From positions 29,763,414 to 29,827,413 of the forward strand of contig JBCNJP010000010.1 of the NCBI GenBank assembly GCA_039602395.1: a DNA stretch of 64,000 nucleotides, written 5' to 3'. Each line of letters opens with the position of its first letter. Position 1 is the stretch's first letter. A program made the translations under genes and the position numbers. Shown here one piece after another: positions 12,617 through 23,453 of this stretch. The DNA comes from Deinandra increscens subsp. villosa. Its lineage: Eukaryota > Streptophyta > Magnoliopsida > Asterales > Asteraceae. Below the pieces are notes generated by a model, which had not been told where the DNA came from, did no database searches, and worked only from the letters and a program-made list of their open reading frames with translations.

Positions 12617-12643
12617 AACTCCCCCTTAACGTGTAGTGTATCT

Positions 12644-13320
12644 CACTACGTCAAAAAGTGGCTTTGGCCACGGTTTTTTTTTATAACACATAGCCACTGT
12701 TTTGAACTAAAATGTGGTCAAAGGTAAGAAACACTAGTTTTAGCCACACATATTTTGTACCCGTGGCCAAATATATAGCCTTTGGACCCTTTTAGCGACG
12801 TATTTTTTTGTTTATGTGACAACAACTATCCGGTGCAGTGGCTTTAGCCACTGTTTTACAAAAAACATGTGGCATTTATCTGTCATACTTAAAAAAGAGT
12901 GGCGAAATGCAGCAAACGACCACGGAATTTTTATGATTTTTTATTCGTGTGACCAAAAAGGAATGTATGGCCACGCTTAAATAATGTTGTGTGACGGAAG
13001 AGTAAATTTTATTACTTAATAAATTAAAAGAAAACAAAACTATTAAGTATATATTATGCGTGGCTAAATGTGAGCAATGGCCACGCTTTTTTTTACTTAG
13101 TTATGTGGCTAAAAGCTAGTACATATGGTCACTGTTATTAGGTTGTGTGACTAAATAGTAGGTTGTGAGTGACAAAAATCTATTACCTATGGCCACATAT
13201 ATTAACCATGACTAAATGGTAGGTTGTGAGTGACAAAAATCTATTTTATGTTCACGGTAAATATTAAACGCGTGGCGAAAAAGAGACGATTTGTTTCCCT
13301 TTAAAACAACGCGCTTTTTT
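12644..13320 (+). mobile_element. Left terminus and subterminal repeats of a CACTA transposon
   Basis: The end reads CACTACGTCAAAAAGTGGC. Over the next 650 bases the motifs TGGCCACG, GTGGCTAAA and TTGTGTGACTAAAT recur in both orientations at least a dozen times. That is typical of CACTA (En/Spm) subterminal regions, where the element's DNA-binding protein sits. The Tnp2 gene at 15024-18803 lies inside. The right terminus was not found; a single GGTTGTGTGACTAAATATTAGTG near 20290-20312 is a candidate, but it lacks a matching 3-bp target duplication. Confidence 0.7.
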
Positions 13321-13537
13321 CAATTTCACCAATTCGAGCGGGTTAAAATCTGCTACCCTGTATATCATCATCATTGTTATTTTCCTTTACCGCCATCCCT
13401 TTCTTGATCTCAAATTTTCTACACCAATTCGTTTTCACCAATTCTGGTATTAAATGGCCGATAATCAACGCTCCCTTAATTACTGGTATGTGAAGAATAA
13501 TCGTATTTTTTTGGTTTACAGTAACAGGAGAAGATGA

Positions 13538-13831
13538 TCCTTCAAGTCCCACAAATATGTGATTAAAAACAACGATGAGAACATCCTGAGGCAACTCCAT
13601 GCGCAGAAGATTCCTGATTGTTTTGGCTACTCTGTTGAGGCAACGAAATTATTCCGTGTCCTTGATACAAAATTCAATGAATTTGAATCCGAAGAAGATG
13701 AAGAAGATGAAGGAGATGAAGAAGATGAAGAAGATGAAGAAGAAGATGAAGAAGAAGATGATGATGATCATGATGATGACGATGCAAGTTCAGGATACAT
13801 ATCCAAAGATTGCAGTGATCCGGATTATTAA
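13538..13831 (+). CDS. Hypothetical acidic ORF inside the CACTA element
   Basis: An open frame of about 97 codons has no ATG at its start, so an upstream exon is likely. An ATG at 13454 opens a short frame that ends before it. The N-terminal half is unremarkable (LRQLHAQKIPDCFGYS, LFRVLDTKFNEFES). The C-terminal half is a run of Glu and Asp built from GAA/GAT codons (about 13690-13780), ending SGYISKDCSDPDY. I do not recognise it. Subterminal CACTA motifs reappear at 13985-14050, so it sits within the element end. It may be an acidic accessory protein or a simple-sequence artefact. Confidence 0.3.
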   Translation, partial: SFKSHKYVIKNNDENILRQLHAQKIPDCFGYSVEATKLFRVLDTKFNEFESEEDEEDEGDEEDEEDEEEDEEEDDDDHDDDDASSGYISKDCSDPDY

Positions 13832-15023
13832 TTAATTGATGTATATGTTTATGAACAAATTAAGAACAATATTTTATATGTTTATTTAGTTATGATATTA
13901 GTAGTTATAATTGAATATATGATGGTTATATATGTTTATCATGTTTGATTATCTTGTGATATGGCTACTCATATTAAATATTGGTTGCGTGACAAATTAT
14001 GACAAATGGTCACGGTATTATAATTTTAGGTGGCTAAAAGAATACCAACAGTGGACGGCGCTTGTAATCATTACTATTTCATTTACTTTTTCATTTACTT
14101 TATCTTTCAAATCTCCATCTACCACGCCCCTCGAGTATCGTTATATACTTAATTATCTCTGTATCAGTTTTCATCATCATCCCCACCATGCCCCCATTTC
14201 TCCCAGTCTTTCTCTCTATGTTTTTCGTCCATCATCGCCGTCAAAAAATGTGGAATTGGCGTCATCCGTATGTGGAAAACGGTAAGTTATCATCTTCACC
14301 ACTGAAATTTGATTGAAATTTTTGTCTCAGATTTTGTATTTTTTTTCTTTTGCAGGGAAAGATTGCACTTTGTATCTCCTGCGCACAGATTTTTAAGTTA
14401 TGGTGGAAACCATGGAGACGAGGAGTCTCTAATGGTTCATACAAATGCTTTACTGAGAGCAGATTTTAAGTTATTGTATAATTTTATAATAGTCGGCAGT
14501 AAGGGCACATGATGAGGTTTGCAACACTTGTATTCTTCAGGTGCTTCTCTCCCTTTTGGCCCCACGAGCCTGATTTTTCTTCAGCCACTTCTTCACCATT
14601 TTCAGTTGATCAGAAGCAAGTGCATGTGAGAAAGAAAAGAGGGACTTGTTCTCTCTTTTCACTTGATCAGAAGCAAGTGCATGTGAGAAAGCAAAGAGGG
14701 GTTTTTCTTCAACCGCTTCTTCTCCCTTTTAAGTTAGTAGTTTTTCAGTTTTAATTTTATAGATCAATGTATTAATGGAATCATACCCTTTGGATTATGT
14801 ATGTAATTGTGTTTGTTAAAGCAGCAGTTGATTTTGTTTGTTTATTTTTGACTTTTATTGACTCTGGTTTGGTCAAAGAGAGGAGACCTGTAGGCATAAT
14901 CAAAAAAAGGAACCACATGACTCAAAATTAAGATCCATAATATTCTAGAATACATAAAGAAAAAAAAACCAAATATTGTTGATACTGTAATTTGCTAAGA
15001 TTCAAAAACATTACAATGATCAA
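13832..15023. other. CACTA interior without a recognised gene
   Basis: Further subterminal-type motifs (AAATGGTCACGG, GGTGGCTAAAAG) lie at 14005-14045. From 14060 the plus strand looks like a pyrimidine-rich 5' leader with short frames but no family I recognise. A small direct duplication is listed separately. Confidence 0.4.
14605..14700 (+). repeat. 57-bp direct duplication
   Basis: TTGATCAGAAGCAAGTGCAT followed by GTGAGAAAG occurs at about 14606 and again at about 14663, with near identity. Confidence 0.85.
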
Positions 15024-15716
15024 TTAATCGGTTTTACGGAATATCATTCCAGTACAGTCAACTCTATGGTAAACATTGTCACATGTATCTACGGGTGGAA
15101 ATATATTATCGTTGTGAGGAAAAACTACCGTACTAAATTCTTCATTGGCATCGTCTTCATAATAATCTCTGTAATTTCTGGAAGGTGTCATAAAGACAAT
15201 ATGCAGCTTTTTATCCAGCTGGTCTTTGACGTAAAACAATTGTCGTGCTTGTGATGCGAAAATGAACGGGTCCTCCTTGTGACCTAGTCTTTTAAGGTTG
15301 ACCAAAGTGTAACCAAGACTATCTTTTTTGACCCCCTGTGTATTCTCAACCCAGTCGCACATAAATAGAGGGATGCTTTTAATATGGTATTCTAGTAGCC
15401 ATATCTCTTTTAAAACCCCATAGTAAGGTTTTTGTCCATAGGTTAATACCTCGTTACAGATGTGCATGTCATTTACCTCTACACCAACCCCACTGTTTTG
15501 GTAAACCCTACCGTCTCGAGATTTTGTACGAAATGAATAGCCATTGATGTCATATACTTCATATTTCCTCTCGCTTATGTGCGGACCATGTGAAATCCAC
15601 CTAACGGTCTCTGATATAGTTTCTGGGGACTCCGCCATCTCTTTTTCAACCTGAAATTCATAGTAGGTTCATCAGGAGAGTTCATTAGGAATAGGAAGGT
15701 TATATTTCTTACAAAA

Positions 15717-16156
15717 ATAAAATAAAGTTGTCCCGGACAACTCAGGTCAGTTGTTTCGGAAAGTTACAATTCATCCGGAATTAAAACTATAAGAAAATAG
15801 TTTCAGTTCACCAGGAAGGTTATAGTTCATCCGGATAGAAAATAGAGTTGTTTCGGACAACTCAGGTCAGTTGTTCCGGAAAGTTACAGTTCATTCGGAA
15901 TTATAACTATAAGAAAATAGTTTTAGTTCACCAGGAAGGTTATAGTTCATCTGGATAGAAAATAGAGTTGTTCCGGACAACTCAGGTCAGTTGTTCAGGA
16001 AAGTTACAGTTCATCCGGAATTAAAACTATAAGAAAATAGTTTCAGTTCACCAGGAAGATTATAGTTCATCCGGATAGAAAATAGAGTTGTTCCGGACAA
16101 CTTAGGTCAGTTGTTCAGGAAAGTTACAGTTCATCCGGAATTAAAACAATAAGCAA
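15717..16156. repeat. 120-bp tandem repeat in a transposase intron, almost four copies
   Basis: Units start near 15722, 15842, 15962 and 16082 and are more than 90% alike. Each holds GTTGTTCCGGACAAC (a palindrome), CAGGTCAGTTGTTC and TAGTTCATCCGGAT. The array lies between the DUF4216-like exon and the small upstream exon, so it is probably intronic. Confidence 0.95.
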
Positions 16157-17328
16157 ATTTAGCTGACCTTGTTGCGTAACCATTTACCAAATGTTGTGCT
16201 CTGCTTCTTAGTCAGCTCATTTAGTCTACTACCAGGATGTGCCTTTTCCAAAAATTTCATGTGTTCTCTGCAATTACATGAATTGAAGTTATCTATAAAA
16301 GTTTATAATTAATTAAACAGATCAAAAAAGGTTAACAATCTAAATTACTTAGTCGATATAATGCTCAATTTCAGGCGTATTTAGCAACACAAATAAATGT
16401 GCTTTCGATAGGAGCTCTAGAAAGACTTCAACTGATCTACCAGCTGACACAGGACTTCCATCCGCACTGCTATGCTTTTTAGTTAGAACACCAATAGTTG
16501 TGATGTTTTTTTGGTATTCGCTGAGAAACTCAATCGTCTCTTCTACAATATTCTCCTCAGCAATGCACACTTCTGGATAAGTTTTGTTTCTCACGTGGCC
16601 CTTAATTACCTTCATACACCTTTCAAATGGATACATCCATCGAAAGCATATTGGGCCACATAATTTTACCTCCCTAGTAAGGTGCACTGTCAAATGAAGC
16701 ATAACATCAAAAAATGATGGCGGGAAATATTTCTCAAGCAGGCATAGTGTGACACAAAGATATGCTTGCAATTTATCTAGTTCTTCGACGTTGATCTCTT
16801 TGCTGCATATTGATTTGAAAAAAAAACTGAGCTTGATAATAGCATATCTTGTCGGTTCAGGCATGACTGACTGAATTACAATTGGCAGAAACTGTTGCAT
16901 CAGCATATGATAGTCATGTGACTTGAGCCCCACAAGTTTCTTGTCCTTTAGACTAACCAAACTAGAAAAGTTAGAACAATAGCCTTGTGGAACCTTCATA
17001 TTATACAACGTGTCACAAAACTTTTCCTTTTCATCTTTTTGTAACATGTAACACGCTGTAGGAAGTACTATGTTGTTCTTGTTCTGTTTAGGCTGCAACT
17101 CTGGTCTTAACCCCAAAAAGTTCAGATCCTTTCTAGCATTCAGTCCATCCTTTGTCTTTCCGAGAAGGTTGACACAAGACTCTCAGCCACATTCTTTTCA
17201 ATATGCATGAAATCAATACAATGTTGGACACTATTATGCCTCCAATATCTAAGTCTTCGAAACCATATATTGAATTCCTTCCAATATGGTGGTTTCTCTT
17301 TGTTCTTTCTTTTTCACTTATCAATCTC

Positions 17329-17342
17329 CCCCCCCCCCCCCC
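17329..17342. repeat. Homopolymer C14
   Basis: A run of 14 C within the transposase gene. On the minus strand it reads as Gly codons. It is a likely indel hotspot or a sequencing-error site. Confidence 0.85.
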
Positions 17343-18803
17343 CTCTTCCGGTTGAGGTCTCTGGGATTTCTGAATCAGTACACCTTAATCCCTTTCCCCA
17401 TTTGTTCCTGATATGTTGAACTTCGTTGTATATCTGTTCCCCGGTCATAGGAATCGCAGCATCTTTCAACTCTTGTTTACCATCGAAGGCCTCTATTTGC
17501 TTTCGGAAGGCATGCGTATATGGTAGATATCTTCTGTGACCGGCATAACACTGCTTGGCTGAAAAAGGAAGCCTAATGCATTTAGTTTGTTCCCGACATA
17601 CCACACAACCATGGAATCCACTGTACGGGTAACCACAAAGTGTACCAAGTGCAGGGTAATCATATGTTTCCACACCTGCTTCAAATAACAGCTCTAAGTC
17701 ATCAATTAATGGTTCCAAAAACACATCAATATCGTTTCCACGCGCTCCGGATATTAATAACGAAAGCATGATGAACTTTCTTTTCATACACAACCATGGT
17801 GGAAGGTTGTAAATGACAGATAGAACTGGCCACACATTGTGATTTCTGTTGCCTCTATTCACGTCGACCCCATCAGTTGAAATGCCAAGACGAAGACTTC
17901 TAGGATCGTCAGCGATTTTGGGATATCTGTCATCTATGGATTTCCATGCCGGTGAATCGGATGGGTGGCGTAACACACCGGGTATTTTGGAACTGGTGGC
18001 ATGCCATCTTAGATCTTCCGTTGTGGTTTTCACTTGAAACGACTGTTTCAATCTTGGAATGATGGGGAAATACCACATTACCTTTGCAGCAGTATTGTCG
18101 TATAGTTTCTTAGTCCTCTCATCCACCTTCCACCTGGACTCACCACAAGTTGGACATACAATTAGGTCCTTGTTCTCCTTCCTGTAAAGAATACAATCAT
18201 TGATACACACATGTATCTTGGTGTACCCTGCACCCATTGACTTCAAAATCTTCTTGGCCTCATATGTATTTTTCACAATTTCATTACCTTCAGGTAGCAT
18301 CTGTTTCAGCAAAACTAAAAGTTCATTAAAAAACTTATATGATCCTCCATGCTTAGTCTTCAAGTTTAGTAGTTGAACCAAGGAAGATAACTTTGTGAAG
18401 GTATGGCATCCTTCATACAGAGGCTTCTCAGCATCCATGAGTCGTTCTTGAAACTTCTCATGGTCCTCAGTGAAATTTTCTTCAGTAGATTTGACCATTT
18501 CTATCGTTTCAGATGCATCGAATGGCATTCCGGAATCAAAAGATGATTCCTTGTGAAGCTCATATCCTGCGGGCTCGTGTTCCTCTCCGTGTTTAGTCCA
18601 CGTTGTATAAGTCAGATCGAATCCCCTTAAAAACAAATGATAATCTACATCATCAACATGATAAGAGTAATGGTTTAGACAATTAACACAGGGACATGGA
18701 ATTTCCGTTTTTTCAAACTTGTAACTGCAAACTTTAAGAATGATTTAACTCCATCGGCATATGATTTCGTAGTTCTACTGGTTAGCATCCAAGACTTATC
18801 CAT

Positions 18804-19384
18804 GTTTGTTTTTCTAATAGATACAACGGAAAAGATTATTAAAAACGATTGTTTTGCTAATACTGAAAACCCTTTTCAATAATCTTTACTGTGAACATGT
18901 TTATTGGAGAAGTAATATGACGGAGGGAAAATTCTGTCGATTAATGAGCAATGGAGAAATGGGGAGCAGGGAATTGGGGAAATCGAGAGTGATATGTGAA
19001 ATTTTCAATTGAATTCGCTCATTAATTTATCCCGCCTCTTTTAGAATTTAGTGGGCCAAGTTAGAATCATATTTAAATAAACTATAATGAAAAGCAGCTT
19101 CTAACTCAGGGTGCTGCTCAGGTGGTAGAAGCGCTTTAGATTAACATACCATGTTCCATGTTCGAATCCTTGTTGCGTTACTTTTCTACCGTTTATTTTT
19201 GAAATTTTAAAAACCCAAACAGGTGATGTAACTAGTAACGGCTAATTTCACTTTTCCGTTGTTTGTTTTTAAATTTCAAAACCATCAACCACGCTATATA
19301 AACAAGTTAATCAGTTAACCATTAAATTAGACCACCACTTTCACACACTCTTCGTTCTCCCCATCCAATTTATACTCTTCCAAG
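18804..19384. other. Spacer between Tnp2 5' end and the next ORF, with a tRNA-like patch
   Basis: No gene is seen. At 19107-19180, TGCTCAGGTGGTAGAAGC and TGTTCGAATCC resemble pol III A and B boxes with tRNA-like spacing. The acceptor stem does not pair, so it is at most a tRNA relic or a SINE head. Confidence 0.4.
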
Positions 19385-19908
19385 ATGGCAGAAGAATGGA
19401 CCCAGTAGGAAGAACTGGGGTTGTACCGAGCTTGGTTGGACGTAAAGTATAGGGACTATGTGTTGCCTGCAAACCCTCCCTTAGTACGTTTCTTAATTTT
19501 TCTTTATACCAATCATTTGATTATTTGATAAGTTATATATTTTTATATATATTTCAATTAATTAAGTCGATGTTTACCGATCAATTAGGTGATCCTGATG
19601 ACGAAGACACGATTCTCTTTTGGCTGGATGTCAACATAAAGTTTCATAATGCTATGAAGCGTACGAGCAGTACCGTGAGCGGTACCGTGACAAGTACTGT
19701 GACACAAGCGTCGTAAGATCGAAATGGCTGGACATGGACCAGAAAATCAAAACATTCAACAGGATATGCAAAGAGAATGAAGAGGAGAACCAAACCAAGG
19801 AAGAACTGTTGTTCATTGCGTTCGAACACTACTTACATGAAACCGGAGAAGATTTCAAGCTTCTACTGGTGTGGGAAATGATTAACCTTTTTAGGGTTCC
19901 GGATTAAT
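19385..19908 (+). pseudogene. Degenerate NAM/Myb-SANT-associated plant ORF
   Basis: An ATG at 19385 opens AEEWTQ and then a stop (TAG). The same frame continues LGLYRAWLDVKYRDYVLP, followed by an intron-like stretch (19481-19565) and an exon from about 19566 to 19908. In that exon the frame shifts near 19660. Its end, SKWLDMDQKIKTFNRICKEN... and KLLLVWEMINLF, resembles the C-terminal domain of plant NAM-associated or GST-T3-like proteins, which are common relatives of Harbinger and other transposon accessory proteins. It is broken in at least two places. A piece of it (about 40 bp of 19737-19780) recurs at 20677-20717. Confidence 0.45.
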
Positions 19909-19984
19909 TAAGAGTAATTGTTCTGGTTTGAAAATTGTTCTGGGATTACTAATTAATTATATGTAATGAATTGATTTTTAATTT

Positions 19985-20600
19985 AATATAATGTATTTTC
20001 ATCCGTTTCTGTTCATCTTCTCTCAATCCGGATGTAATCTTCTCCCTAAGGAATTCTAGTTCTTCCGGTTTTGTTCTTCTTCTCTAAAACATTAATATTT
20101 TAAGAATAAGGTGTGTATATAACCAATAAGTCTATTTTGTTTTTTTATTATATATATTTGTAATTAATTAACTGATATCACATCTTTTGGATTATATATG
20201 TAATTAATTGTTTATGTGTTATACATCCGATGTGTCTTTTGACTCTTCTTCCTGAAGAATTCTAGTTGATCCGGTTATTATCTTCTACACATATATATTA
20301 GGTTGTGTGACTAAATATTAGTGTATAAAGAATTGTATTCAACCAGAATGATTTTAATTCACTAGATAATGGGTTTAAATACATGGGAATATCTAATTGA
20401 CTACGAACATAAATAACAACTTTGGTTATTTATAGTATATATAGTTCATCCTGAAGAACTCTAGTTTATCCGGTTCATCCTGAAGAACTCTAGTTCATCC
20501 TGTTCGATTACTGAATAATTACTCTTGATCATCAAGAACTCTAGTTCAACCGGTTCTATTACTGAATAACTCTTTATAATCCTGAAGAACTCTAGTTCAT
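19985..20600. repeat. Dispersed GAAGAACTCTAGTTCATCCGG motif array
   Basis: At least seven variants of an about 30-bp motif built around CTAGTTCATCCGGTT lie between 20050 and 20605. The core GTTCATCCGG is shared with the 120-bp intronic repeats at 15717-16156. This suggests a common repeat, perhaps a protein-binding site of the same CACTA element. Confidence 0.55.
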
Positions 20601-21118
20601 CTTCTCTCCATCCTTATGAACCCAGTGGTTAATTTTGACTTTCTTCGTTTAATTTGAACTTATCAATTTGATTACTAGAAAATCAAAACATTCAACAGGA
20701 TATTCAAAGAGAATGGAGTGGGTAAATTTGACTTTCTTCGTTTAATTTTGACTTGTTAAATTGATTTTTAAGATCGTGTGAAAGTAATTTCGGATAATTT
20801 CATATCGTGTGATTAAAATTTTAGTGGTTTTTTGATATCGTGTAGAAATTTCAGTTTAACTTGGAGAACATGTGAAAGTAAGTTTTGTAGGAAAACCAAA
20901 ATTCCAACAATTATAATGTGCAATGTTCAATAAAATAAGACCTTTAGCATAGTCTAGTGATTAGACATCCGAGCTTAGGCATACTCAAGTGATTTGCACA
21001 TATAACCATACCACCTGATCGGTAATCAGAAACTTCTCATCTCCATTATCAAACCCTTCTCAAAATCCTTATCAAACATTTTCTCAAAATCCTTATTAAA
21101 ACCCTTTCTCAAAACCTT
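20601..21118. other. AT-rich spacer
   Basis: This contains a 40-bp partial copy of the upstream ORF (20677-20717) and a TAGTCTAGTGATTAGAC patch (20957-20973) like a tRNA D-arm. It ends in a CTCAAAATCCTTAT tandem (21055-21120). No gene is seen. Confidence 0.4.
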
Positions 21119-21427
21119 CAAATCCTTCTCAGAATAGCAAACTTGAAAGAATTAGTTGAACTTTATTTGCAGATAAAGATTGTTGCTACCCTGGACCGGT
21201 ACGGGGTGATTATCGGGGCAGAGAGGCAGAGTATCTTAGACGGGTTGGCCGTGCTCAACCAAATACTTACAGAGCCACCAAGTCCATCAAGATACCAGAT
21301 GGCAACTTGTGTGGTGGAAGAGATACATGTCTCCAATGCCAGGCTTCAAATGTTGGTTCAACAGAGGCAAGAAGCTATGAGTAGGCATTTGGAGTTGATG
21401 GAGGAGATTGAATCTAAGTTCCCGTGA
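21119..21427 (+). CDS. Hypothetical coiled-coil ORF
   Basis: The frame is open from about 21119 to the stop at 21425-21427 but has no ATG; 21143 is only a TTG. It would need an upstream exon. The visible part (LKELVELYLQIKIVATLDRYG ... ARLQMLVQQRQEAMSRHLELMEEIESKF) is rich in Leu, Glu and Gln and likely helical. I do not recognise the family. It follows Asn/Gln/Pro-rich low-complexity sequence, as in plant transposon accessory proteins, which is an inference from context only. Confidence 0.3.
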   Translation, partial: QILLRIANLKELVELYLQIKIVATLDRYGVIIGAERQSILDGLAVLNQILTEPPSPSRYQMATCVVEEIHVSNARLQMLVQQRQEAMSRHLELMEEIESKFP

Positions 21428-21578
21428 ACCTCAACCCGCAACTGCTCTGTCTTTTGCTTTTTTAGGAATGAACATGTAACATTAGGATGTAATTTTGTGT
21501 ATGGAATTGGAATCAGTAGTATGAAATCCACTTTTTGTTATATACTTGTTTGTCAATTTTTGTTTATGAAATCAATTT

Positions 21579-21826
21579 GTTAAACAAAAACCCTAATCCT
21601 TGAAAACAGAGACGATTAACAATTGCAATCCGATCAAAAACTGATGCATAATTTTAGGTAAAAAAGGTAATCTGTTCGCACAATCTCCATTCCGTTAAAC
21701 AAAAACTCCAATCCTCGAAAACAGAGACGATCAAAAATTGCAATCCGATCAACAACTGATGCATAATTTTAGGTAAAAAATGTAATCTGTTCGCACAATC
21801 TCCATTTCGTTAAACAAAAACCCTAA
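21579..21826. repeat. 115-bp direct repeat, two full copies plus a third start
   Basis: GTTAAACAAAAAC opens copies at 21579, 21694 and 21809. The unit contains AAACAGAGACGAT and CTGATGCATAATTTTAGG. Confidence 0.9.
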
Positions 21827-21952
21827 ACACAAAAATCATAATGGATCTACAAAAACCTTAATTTTGGGGAATTATAATTCTAAATAAATTATATCTTAAA
21901 GAATTAAGATAAAAATTAAATAATTGGTCAATTTGGGGTCAAATGGGTCAAT

Positions 21953-22680
21953 TTGATGTGTTTAGGACAAATGAGTCCCAATAAGGTGTGTATTTAACCA
22001 ATAAGTTGTGTTTAGAACCAATGATGGCCCAATAAGGTGTGTATGTACCCAATAAGTTGTGTTTAGGACCAATGAGCCCCAATAAGGTGTGTTTAGGGGA
22101 AACGAGGGTTAGTTGGGACCAATGAGTCCCAATAAGGTGTGTATGTAACCAATAAGTTGTGTTTAGGACCAATGATGGCCCAATAAGGTGTGTATGTAAC
22201 CAATAAGTTGTGTTTAGGACCAATGAGTCCCAATAAGGTGTGTTTAGGGGAAACGAGGGTCAGTTGGGACCAATGAGTCCCAATAAGGTGTGTATGTAAC
22301 CAATAAGTTGTGTTTAGGACCAATGATGGCCCAATAAGGTTTGTATGTAACCAATAAGTTGTGTCTAGGACCAATGAGTCCCAATAAGGTGTGTTTAGGG
22401 GAAACGAGGGTTAGTTGGGACCAATGAGTCCAAATAAGGTGTGTATGTAACCAATAAGCATGTTTAGGACCAATGATGGCCTAATATGGTGTGTATGTAA
22501 CCAATAAGTTGTGTCTTGGACCAATGAGTCCCAATAAGGTGTGTTTAGGACCAATGATGGCCTAATAAGGCGTGTATGTAACCAATAAGTTGTGTTTAGG
22601 ACCAATGAGTCCCAATAAGGTGCGTTTAGGGGAAACGAGGGTCAGTTGGGACCAATGAGTCCCAATAAGGTGTGATTAAT
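21953..22680. repeat. Tandem array with 151-bp higher-order unit
   Basis: Short subunits (CCAATAAGTTGTGTTTAGGA, CCAATGAGTCCCAATAAGGT, GTGTATGTAA) are arranged in a 151-bp unit marked by GGGGAAACGAGGGT at 22096, 22247 and 22398. The next marker, at 22629, is displaced by about 80 bases. The long minus-strand frames here are repeat artefacts. Confidence 0.9.
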
Positions 22681-22773
22681 TATTTTTTTCTCATTATTCA
22701 TAAAATTTAACACGTGAACACATATGAAAAATAGCTATTTCACATGCGAAAGTGTCTACAATGAATCTCACCC
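22672..22773. mobile_element. Truncated MITE, same family as 26128-26318
   Basis: The right half of the element is present: AGCTATTTCACATGCGAAAG, then GTCTACAATGAATCTCACCC against a (TA)n tract. The left half is missing and the tandem array runs straight into it. Confidence 0.75.
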
Positions 22774-22823
22774 TATATATATATATATATATATAACCGA
22801 TAATGTATATATTACAACACATT

Positions 22824-22892
<69 letters not shown>
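22774..22892. repeat. (TA)n and (GT)n microsatellites
   Basis: TA tracts occur at about 22774-22793 and 22827-22864, followed directly by GT repeats to 22892. Confidence 0.95.
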
Positions 22893-22895
<3 letters not shown>

Positions 22896-23453
22896 TGTGG
22901 TGTGTCTTTAGTACTTGACATCTTTTTTTTTCACGTTAGGTATACAAATTCATTAGGATACAATTATCATTAAATTTATTGCTTAATATTCCATTTTACA
23001 TTTAAAGATCATTTTAAAGTTATGTTTAAAATACTATTATATCTATGTCTGGAATTAATTGAGTTTATATTAAATCCGATAATTAAATGTTGTCATGTCC
23101 TTATTTGATGAGATTCTTTCACCCGGATCGCCCATATTAATCCCCAAATTACTTCCCACCATTTTTTAAATTTCCCCAAAATTCATTGATCAGTTCCTAT
23201 TCCCTCTCACCAAAATTTTATCACCAAAACGATTCCTCACTCTCTTCTTCCCCACCACTAAAAATATTTCTACAGGATTCATCACATTATCATCTTCAGG
23301 AGATCACTACCTAATTCCCGTCAGTATTAATTTCACTGTCATCTTCAGGAGATCATTTGTTTCATCTCAATTATTTCATCTAATTAATTATTCCATTGCA
23401 TTTATTTCATTCTCTATTTATTTCATTTCAGGATTCATCTAGCTCATTTAACA
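22893..23453. other. AT-rich leader region of the following ORF
   Basis: No gene is seen. From about 23130 the sequence becomes C- and T-rich (CCCACC, CTCTCTTCTTCCCC), as in a plant 5' untranslated leader. The repeated TCATCTTCAGGAGATCA at 23290 and 23340 flanks a possible small intron before the ATG at 23454. Confidence 0.4.

Larger units (their letters stand above)
15024..18803 (-). pseudogene. Tnp2-type CACTA transposase, broken
   Basis: Reading minus, the order is: ATG at 18803 with a transposase-associated N-terminus (MDKSWM...), frameshifted near 18727; the Tnp2 domain in an open frame 18636-17314 (HGEEHEPAGY, CPTCGESRWK, ISTDGVDVNRG, YNLPPWLCMKRKF, PLIDDLELLFEAGVETYD); the DUF4218-like part at 17116-16349; a small exon at about 16267-16169 with AG/GT borders; and a DUF4216-like exon 15638-15024. 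Compared with the family as I recall it, about 25 residues are missing just after VETYD (near 17660), where a conserved acidic core segment lies. There are two more frameshifts near 17270 and 17160, and a C14 homopolymer at 17329-17342. Together these make an active enzyme unlikely. The role in intact elements is cleavage and transfer of CACTA ends. Confidence 0.85.

Noticed and set aside
15717..16156. Regular repeats resembling a CRISPR array
   Set aside because: The repeats are contiguous 120-bp units without unique spacers, in a plant transposon intron.
20290..20312. Right terminus of the CACTA element (TTAGTG)
   Set aside because: Only the last five bases match the left CACTA end and no target duplication was found; kept only as a candidate.
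21948..22605. Long minus-strand frames with repeating Leu/Asn/Thr/Tyr/Trp blocks
   Set aside because: They are translations of the 151-bp tandem array.
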